A stretch of DNA of 64,000 bases, taken from positions 868,001 to 932,000 of the forward strand of contig NW_008805073.1 in assembly GCF_000004825.1 (NCBI RefSeq). The letters run 5' to 3'. This document shows, one piece after another, positions 55,667 through 64,000 of this stretch. The notes under the pieces are model-generated. The model was not told the origin of the DNA, ran no database searches, and was given only the letters and a program-made list of their open reading frames with translations. Each line of letters starts with the position of its first letter. Positions within the stretch are counted from its first letter, which is position 1. The translations under genes and the position numbers were made by a program. This stretch comes from Heterostelium album PN500. Taxonomy: Eukaryota; Evosea; Eumycetozoa; Acytosteliales; Acytosteliaceae.

Positions 55667-58600
55667 ATGGTTTCAATAGCAATCGCAACACAAGAATCAA
55701 ATGATGATTTCATGTATAATATTAATAACAATAACAATAAAATTGTTCCAGGTAAATAAATATTGATCTTTTTTATATTTTAATAATAATAAAATTAATT
55801 TTAATTAAAAATTTTAATTTTTTATTAATTATAGATAAAAAGAAAGAAGATGAAACTGTTTTTTCAGACAGTATAGAGGCGATGCTCAGTACCATTGCCA
55901 AAGCCATTGAAGCTTCTAATCAGACCAAAGATCGTGTTATCAATTTGCTCTTAGGAAGAACCGGTGCTGGAAAGACCACTACCACTCATTATCTCAGTGG
56001 AGAGAAAATGGTTCTCAAAGATATCAAGACTGTTGTCGATGTGGGAGGTGGTATGATCGAAACATCGATCAAGAAGAAGATAGATGTCGAAAATCCCAAT
56101 GCCAAAGGAGGTCCCATTGGCCATGAGAAGAAATCGGAAACCAAGGTAATCTCCTGTAAATCTACTCCAGGTGGTGATCTCTTTGTCGATACTCCAGGTG
56201 CTTTGGATGACCAAGGTCCTGCCGTCGATCTTGCTCATTCGATTGGTGTCACCAAAGGTCTCCATTCAGCCAAAGCAGTTCGTCCCGTCATTGTCCTAGA
56301 CAAAGATACAATCTCCGCTATTCGAGGACCAGAGTTTGGCCAGATTCTCGATTTCTCTTCTAATCTAATTGAAAGAATCCAAGAAAGATTGGGTTCATTC
56401 TCAGTGTTGTTCACTCATTATGATTGTAGTAAATCATCAGAGGTAGAAAACTACACTACAATCAAGGAAAATTTACTTGACCAAATCAAATTCGAGAATG
56501 CAAAAGATCAAAGCAGCAACAGAGCTATTCTCCTACGTTTCATTTACACAGGAGTAGCAACTAAGATTAACTTCCTTACTGTTGGTGGCCAACCCGAAGG
56601 TGTATATGTTCACATTGTAAATCCACTCAATCCAGATGGTGTCCAAGAGATCCTTTCAATGATTAAGAGTCGTCCACCAATTGAGAATCCCAGTCAAGTG
56701 TTCAAGTACAATATATCTAATGCTTCAAAGACATATATTGATAATGAATGTGTTACACTTCAGTACAAAATCAGTCAGTCCATTGATGTTGGTGAATATT
56801 CACAAGCAGTGGAGTGTTTGGATCTAATCAAATTGTTGGCAATTAAACTTGACTTAAAGTCTTTGAAAGAATCGTACAAGGTATCTCTTGCTGGATTTGC
56901 GAAACATTACAATCAACTTTCAGTTGATGTCAAGTCATATCTCGGTGGTGCTTTGACACCAGCTGGTTCACTTTCGATTGAACATTTAGAATCTCGTTTA
57001 TCATCAATCAGATTGATTGATCATCTCATGAAAAACCGAAAGGACGAAGAGAAAACACATTTTACAAATGATATTGAATCTTATGATCATGTAGTTCAAT
57101 GTCTATTTCAAAGTTCGAATGATTTTGAACGTTCATTGAATACAATCACTTCATTTGCTGTTCTCAAAGATCAAATCGTTAAACTTCATTCACTTTCAGA
57201 TTTCAATGATGTATTCACACCTTCCAAAACCAATGCAATCAAATCATTGACAAACAGAATTAATGATTTATTGGAAGATACAATCAATGAAATCAGATCC
57301 CATAATTGGGAGATTTCATTCAATTCGATCCAATCAATTCAACAATCAAATTGTATTCAAGAGTTTATCAAAATTCAAATTGAAAATGAAGTTCAAACTT
57401 TGATTAGTTCAATAATCAAAATAATTGAAATTTCAAGTGAATTCATTAATCAAATATTGAATAGAGAAGGTAGTCTATCTCTTCATGATTTAGGTAGAGT
57501 AAGAGATCATTGGGCGGTAATTCAAACTTCATCTTCATTCAAACCACTCAGTAAATTGTTGGAAATCAAAATTGAAGAAGTTTATTACTCTCCAATTGTT
57601 GATTCTATTGCCAAATATACCAATGACATCCTTAATAATCTATCAGATCCAGCTGGTTTGGTTTCCTCTCTTGAAAAAGTTTCAATTCTTCAAAATTTGG
57701 ATGCAAAGATCAATGATCGCACTTCAAATTCTTATAGATTGGCACTTCGCACAATTAATGATAAAGTTAAATCTATGAAGGAGGAAATTTGTTTATCACT
57801 CAAGGTTACTAGTGATCAAATTACTCTCCAAAGATTATTCAACAAACTTTGCGAGATCAAAAAACTCTCACCGATGGATCCACATTTTTCAGAACCTATA
57901 TGTATGATAACCTACCTCCAAACCATTGAAGAGATTCGTCTTTTCATTATTGGTGTTGAGGATGCAATCGTTGATTCATTCTCTCATAATAATCTTCCAC
58001 TTTCAAATTCACTCTCACAATCACTTCACTATCTAATCAGACCGATAGAATTTGGTCAGAATGCATGCCAAGAAGAACAACAATTGTCTGTTTGCATTGA
58101 AAATACAAAGAATCATGTAAAGGAATTGGTTTCAAGTATTTGTAATATCAATTTGGAGATTATTACAAATGGACAATGGTCAACACTATCCAAACAGCTT
58201 GAAAAACTTGCCATTTTCAGATATAATCAAATGTGTTCTACTTCATCAACTATCACGACCATTGAAACAAAGATTGTTGAACATTGTACAACAAAATGGG
58301 AACAATCATCAAGGTATATCTCATCGAACGATTATAAATCGGCATATGATAGTTTAAATCAACTTCAAAGAGCAAAAAAGTTTGATAATATCAAAACAAT
58401 AATCAGTGACGACAAGTATTCTGAAATTGAAGAAACACTTCGTCGTTCAATCTCCAACTTCCTTTCAAAGATGAGATCATTCATTGATGATGGTAAATTT
58501 AATGAATTTAGACTTCTCCAACCCCAACTTAATTGTTTAGTGGATCTTGAACATTATTATCCCTCTCTCAATACAATCGTTTATGAAATTAATAACCAAT

Positions 58601-61600
58601 TTAGAGAGTATCAGAATGGTTTATTGACATCATTTAGTGAGAAGATCACTACTCGGAACTACTCAAGTCTCAAAGACACTTTTCTCAATCTTCCTGAAGA
58701 CTCTAGAGTTCGAGTTGATCTTCTCACTCAAATTATCAATGTTCTCAGAAATGATGAACAGATCATCATGATATTTGTCAGTCAAATCGAACAAATGAGA
58801 GTCGATAAAGATAAATTTTCTAAATCATTATCCTCTTTTAATAGTGGATCAATTCTATCTTCAATTCTCCCAGAAGAACACAATTTCGAGAGACGGTTGA
58901 AGAATATCGAAGATATTATCATCAAACAGATTAAACTCATTGTTGACAAACTCAAAGGTTCAGTTGCTATTCATGATTTCTATTCAGTTGATCAATATTC
59001 CAATTATATTCAAACTCTGTGCCAACAATTGAGATATTGTTTATCATTTGGAAATCAAATCAATGATATTACACATCAAGTAGACTCAATTGTCAGAGAA
59101 TCCCTTGACAATATCAATGAAAAGATGTTTGAAGAGAAACAATTTTTCTCGATTTCAGCAATCATCAATGGTTTGAAGAAAGTCAGCAACAACTACACTT
59201 TTGTTCTTAAACTTCAACAGATTGAAAACTTTTTCTTCAATCATATTGTAAAGAGATCAGATTCTGTCAGAAAAATGATCAATGATGGTCTTATCATTGA
59301 AGCAAGATCGAATGTTAAAAATATTGAAAGTGATATTCAAAATATTTCAGGACTAATTGCCACAACTCAAACCTCAACTATATTAGAAGAATTGAGGAAC
59401 TTTGTTGCAGAATTCGAATCTCTTAGATCTAACAATATTGCTTCTATTATCAAATCAGGCAATTTTGATAGTATCACAGAGAAAGATTTGGACTCTCAAA
59501 CAATTAAGAATCTCAAAGATAAGATTCTTGAATGTTTATCTTCAATTCAAAGAGATCTTTCACCACCAAGATTTGAACAAGTTGCTGAAAATCTATCATG
59601 GTTTATCGATTTGTGTTCCAACTCTGTCATCTCAAAGAAATTAGGAAATTCATACCAAGCTGAACTCGATAAGATTCAGAAACAAATCTTAAAAATTGCT
59701 AAATCATCAATCCAAAAAATCGTTGATCATCAAAAGGATGATAATCTTCAAAAGGATGATATAGATCATTACTATTCTATCAAAACACATCTATCAAAGT
59801 TCATCAAAGATTTCAATGTCATGGACCAACATTTGATAGAATCAATGAAATCATATTTCAAAACATTCTCTGAAATAATTTCAAGAAACATTGATAATTG
59901 GAAGAAAGATGTCATTCCATTTGAAAAGAATGCAATTTCAGATCTTCTTTCCAAACTCAATACTCTCAGAAGATGTGATAATGCTATCTCAGCATGTTCT
60001 ATTTTGATAGGAAATGTACCCACATACAGAATTGCAATCGACCAATTGAAATCAAAGATTCAAAATCGTATCAGTACTCTCTCAAATGATTTGGATAGTT
60101 CGAAATATGATAAATCAGCATCCACCATTCTTCTTGTTTATGAAGTATATAATCAATTAAATGCACATGATGTTGTATCAAGCAATGATCATCCACTCTT
60201 GATTGGAATTGGACAATCTCATATGGAAATGTTGGTAAACACAGCAAAGAGATATTGGGAAAGTGATGACCTTGAAAACTATAATCAAACCGCTGTTAGA
60301 GCCACCAACTTTGAAAATCATATGAATCGAATTCCTCAAATCAATTCAAATACCTTGGTGAAATCTATTGTTGTTGTTGCCAAAAAGCATATCGAAGAAT
60401 ACTCAGGTCAACTCCACAACAAAGATGGCAATGAACTTGTTCCAAGTTTGACAAAGTTAAAGGAATTTTCTGATAGATCACCACTTCTCAAAGAATTTGT
60501 TAATTTTAATATTAAAGTTGTTTTGGATCGTTTTATAGAAGCCCATGGATTAGGAAAAATTCAACAAATTGGAAAGGAACTTGAAATCTCTGGTCGTCTT
60601 GGAAAAGAAATCATTTCTGAATTCACACAATTCACTGCATATAAAATCTCAATGTGGAATACAAGATCAGCAAATCTACCCATTGAATACATCTTGGAAC
60701 ACATGACCGGTGATGAGATTTCAAAGGAAATATTGAAATCAAGTTATGATTCATTCTGTGCTCAATATCAGACAATTGTGGAAAGAGAAGTCGTCAAATA
60801 TCAAGATGCTGCCAAGAATATTGTCACAAATGCAAAGATGATTGCAGCCAGAATACCTAAGAAAATACAATCCGAGACCTCAAGAGAGAATGTCATCAGT
60901 TTGTTGGCTCATATTTTCGCAATGTGGACTGTTTCAAAATCTGGTGAATCATATGTTGCTCTTAAATTTGATCCAACTGTATTAATTCGCCCTCATCATG
61001 CTCAAGTTTTGGCAATAATGAGATTACTAGGAATTGATACGAAAGAATCTTGGATTAAAAGTAAATTAGGAATGACTGGGGGTTCACCATTTGACAATCA
61101 TCTCATTGAAATATTGACTGGTGAAGGAAAATCAATCACACTTGCAGTTCTCAGTACCCTTCTTTCACTTCTAAAGTTCAAGGTTTCATGTGTTTCTTAT
61201 AGTGCATATCTATCAAATCGTGACTTTACTGCATTTGAAGATATCTTTTCACTATTTAGTGTCACTGATATGATTACCTATTCAACATTCGGTGAATTGT
61301 GTGATTCTTTGATCAAAGAAGGTGGTGATGTCAGAACTCTAACAAATCAATTCATGCACAGCAAATTGAAACCAGCTACTAAAGAAAATCCAACACCATG
61401 TTCAAGAATTCTTTTGATTGATGAAGTCGATGTATTCTTTGGTGATTCATTCTATGGTCAAACATATAATCCAGGAACATCTCTTCAGTCAGCATCAATC
61501 ATTCAACTTTTTGAATACATTTGGAAGAATCGCAAGAACATTACAATTTCTACCGTCTCTAACCAAAATGAATACAAGAAAGTAATGGCTGAGTTCCCCG

Positions 61601-62682
61601 GACATGAAACAATTCTTTCTCAGAAGATTTACTCTATGGTTAGAGATGTCAACAGCTACAATATTCCAGCTTATGAAGTTGATAAAGTGAATCAGAGAAT
61701 TGGATATCGTGATCAAGATGGTATTTCATTTACAACAACCTATGGATCAAAAACAGCATTTGCATACATTGCTGAATATGAACTTGGTAATATCACAGAA
61801 GAGGTTATGAAGAAAAATCTTAAACTCTCAATTGTTTGTGGTCATTGGTCGTTTGCAAACATTCCATTCAAATTTGAAAGAATTCTTGGAGTTACTGGAA
61901 CTTTGAAGACACTAACACCATCTTTAATGAAAATCATCAAAGATGATTTCAAGATCAACAAATATACATTCACACCTTCAATCTTTGGTAAAACACAACT
62001 TGATTACAAAGAACAAGATCATGTTTTGATGGAAGAGAACAAAGACCTCTGGTACAGAAAGATTGCTGAAGATATCCTTGAGAAGACAAAGAAAGAAAGA
62101 GCTGTCATCGTTGTCTTTGAAGATGAAAAGATATTGATCGATTTTGAAACATCACATTACTTCCAACAAGTTGACAAGAGTTCGAAATTGGTTGAAAGTA
62201 CAATCGATAGAGATACAGTGATCAAGAAAGCAACAACATCAAATCAAGTAACACTCATAACAAGATCATTTGGTCGTGGTGTTGATTTCATTGTCAATGA
62301 TGATAAAGTGATTGATAATGGAGGTGTTCATGTCATTCAAACATTCCTTTCAGAAGAGATCACCGAAGAAATTCAAATCAAAGGAAGAACCGCTCGTCAA
62401 GGTCAGAAAGGATCATACAAGATTATTCTCCAAAAACCAGATCTTGTGAAGATGGGAATGACATCAGAGAGTCTTGACAAAGGAATCAAGAGCGAAGGAT
62501 TCTACAAGATGATCGATGAGAAGCGTCAAGAATTGTTCTCTTTGAAATGTGAGAAACAAAAGAAGGTTGTCAGTGAAGCCAATGAACGGGATAACCTATC
62601 GAACAAATATTTAAGTTTAATTTGCAATTATAGTGAATCCAAGAAATCTGAAATTTCAAATCTATTATCTCAATTCAATTAA
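55667..62682 (+). CDS. Giant GTPase - SecA-type ATPase fusion protein
   Basis: Exons 55667-55751 and 55835-62682 join to 2310 residues. Residues 60-250 are a GTPase-like domain: P-loop GRTGAGKT at 69-76, DTPG at 147-150, and a FTHYD strand where G4 (N/TKxD) is expected. Residues 280-1700 are long and helix-rich, without motifs or membrane helices I can name. Residues 1700-2260 match the SecA motor in order: LTGEGKS (Walker A, 1790-1795), the LSNRDF motif like SecA's LARRD, DEVD (1891-1894), the ILGVTGTLKTL motif, the SFGRGVDF motif, then GGVHVIQT and GRTARQGQKGS (from 2212) like SecA's GGLHVIGTE and GRAGRQGDPGS. SecA drives protein export in bacteria and plastids; dictyostelids have no plastid, and no signal or transit peptide is visible, so a cytosolic role is likely. 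Codons match the genome, so transfer, if any, was old. A truncated copy follows at 63017. Confidence 0.85.
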
Positions 62683-63016
62683 TTAAAATATAAAAATAAA
62701 TAAATAAAAATTTTAATTCTAAATGATTTTTCATTTTATTGGTTGGGTTTTTTTTTTTCTTAGTATTCTCACATTATTTTACAAAAAGCACACAAATTTT
62801 TTTTCTTTTTGGGGAGGCTTAAAATGAAATTAAACAATTTTGAAGGTTTAGTGAAGTATTATAAAATCTAATTCATATTTAAGTATTAAATAAATTGAAA
62901 TAAATTTTGTTTTAAATCAAATTTTAACACTAACAAAAACCAATAGGTATTTATTTATTTTTAAATTTTATTTTGTTATTAATCTATATTTTTAATTTTT
63001 TTAAAGATCTCAAGTC
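62683..63016. other. Spacer between the giant gene and its broken copy
   Basis: AT-rich 3' flank with T runs; no gene. Confidence 0.5.
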
Positions 63017-63646
63017 AAAGATCAAATAGATAAACTCTTTCAACTTACAATGATGTATTCACATCTGTCAAATTCAATACAATCAAATCATTGACAAACA
63101 GAAGTAATGATCTTTTGGAAGATACAATCAATGAAATCAAATCACATAATTGGGAGCTCTCTAGTGATCAAGAAATCAACAACATCAAAACAAGTATCAC
63201 TCATAACAAGATCACTTGGTCGTGGTGTTGATTTCATTGTCAATGATGATAAAGTGATTGATAATGGAGGTGTTCATGTCATTCAAACATTCCTTTCTAA
63301 GTACATCACTGAAGAGGTTCAAATCAAAGGAAGAACCGCTCGTCAAGGTCAGAAAGGATAATACAAGATGATTCTTCAAAAGACAGGCCTTCTTAAAATG
63401 GGAATGACATCAGAGAGTCTTGACAATGCAATCAAGAGTGATGGATTCTATATGATGATTGACTCAAAACGAACAGAATTATTTAGTTCTGAATGTGAGA
63501 AACTCAAGAAGGTTGTCATTTAGGCCAAGATAAATGATGGTATTTCTAACACCTATTTAAGTTTACATACCAATTATTGTGATTCAAAGAAATCCGAAAT
63601 TTCAAATCAATTAGAAGAATTTAACAAATATTTTATTCTAAAATAA
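63017..63646 (+). pseudogene. Internally deleted copy of the GTPase-SecA gene
   Basis: 63017-63154 follows bases 57172-57311 of the giant gene (AAAGATCAAAT..., AATGATGTATTCACA, ...CATAATTGGGAG). Then, within about ten bases, it jumps to the match with 62218 onward (GTGATCAAGAAA...ACATCAAA, ...GGTCGTGGTGTTGATTTC) and follows it to the C-terminus near 62670. About 4.9 kb is missing between the two blocks. In-frame stops occur at 63359 (GGA-TAA) and near 63520 (CAT-TTAG region), and the start is lost. It keeps the GGVHVIQT and GRTARQGQKG coding segments. Confidence 0.85.
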
Positions 63647-64000
63647 ACATAAACATTAACAAGTATCAATAATTACTATTTTAACTGATTGTTGTTCAAT
63701 TAAATATTTAACTGGAGATACGATACATGTTCTTATTATAGACTCACTGAAACTGATAAGATCGGTTCAACAAAGTTGCTGCTCCTGGTTTAATAGATAC
63801 CTTTATTGATATTATAATCAGTTCCATTTTGTCTACTTAGTTTTATCTTAAATTTAACTAAAACCAGATCCAAACTTCTTCTTTATCTCTATTTGTAGCC
63901 ATGTTTTACAAAGCCATTGGCAGACTCCTCGATCAGTCATAAATACTGCATGAGGCACGTACCGACCTTTTGATTTCGTCAAGCTCCAGAAGTATAAAAC
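63647..64000. other. Right edge, unresolved
   Basis: The last 150 bases are less AT-rich. On the minus strand they are open in one frame (about LTKSKGRYVPHAVFMTDRG, then VCQWLCKTWLQIEIKKK), which may be the end of a gene or element lying to the right. It is too short to name. Confidence 0.3.

Noticed and set aside
63850-64000. Possible end of a mobile element or gene at the right edge
   Set aside because: One short open stretch only; no integrase, transposase or terminal repeat can be shown inside the window.
1-64000. tRNA, rRNA, CRISPR arrays or complete transposons
   Set aside because: I scanned for tRNA B-box-like GGTTCGA strings, repeat-spacer patterns and recombinase motifs by eye and found none that held up.

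Overview
The window is nuclear DNA from a social amoeba (a dictyostelid, probably not D. discoideum itself). The evidence is very AT-rich spacers with long T and A runs, genes on both strands 0.2-2 kb apart, and short AT-rich introns (mostly 55-100 bases) with GTAAGT/GTATGT donors. Asn/Thr homopolymer tracts and several recognisable eukaryotic housekeeping genes point the same way. I saw no operons, CRISPR array, tRNA or rRNA. Spliced gene models were joined by hand; exon lengths and phases close on an open frame in each model described as spliced.

Left part (1-17 kb): a four-helix membrane protein running off the left edge, with decayed tandem copies beside it; a 41-residue-repeat TPR-like protein; an unknown two-exon gene; and an odd mosaic of gene scraps (thioredoxin, MutS, a Cys-rich fragment) whose internal joints are GGATCC. 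Then come an Asn-rich protein with a CsbD-like segment, an organellar-type Na+/H+ exchanger, a secreted Cys-rich repeat protein, and a VWA plus P-loop GTPase protein with a decayed partial copy at its 3' side.

Middle (17-46 kb): a small secreted protein and its frameshifted paralog, two sigma-like glutathione transferases (19.5 and 45.5 kb), alkyl-DHAP synthase of ether-lipid synthesis, a secreted flavin amine oxidase, an 11-exon adhesion-type receptor (LRR-like, TIG-like, EGF, TM), a DUF229 membrane enzyme, the E4 ubiquitin ligase Ufd2/UBE4, the rRNA methyltransferase Emg1/Nep1, a papain homologue whose nucleophile Cys is Ser, a coiled-coil/acidic-repeat protein, and a previously hidden four-exon SPCS1 gene (signal peptidase subunit).

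Right part (46-64 kb): two membrane proteins, a second secreted Cys-rich protein, and a nine-exon enzyme that adds a ZZ zinc finger to the A-T-R layout of carboxylic acid reductases. The last gene is 2310 residues long. It joins an N-terminal GTPase domain to a C-terminal SecA-type ATPase motor through about 1500 residues of mostly unassigned sequence, and is followed by an internally deleted pseudogene copy. This GTPase-SecA gene and the VWA-GTPase gene are the strongest candidates for an undescribed system; nothing in the sequence shows that they work together.
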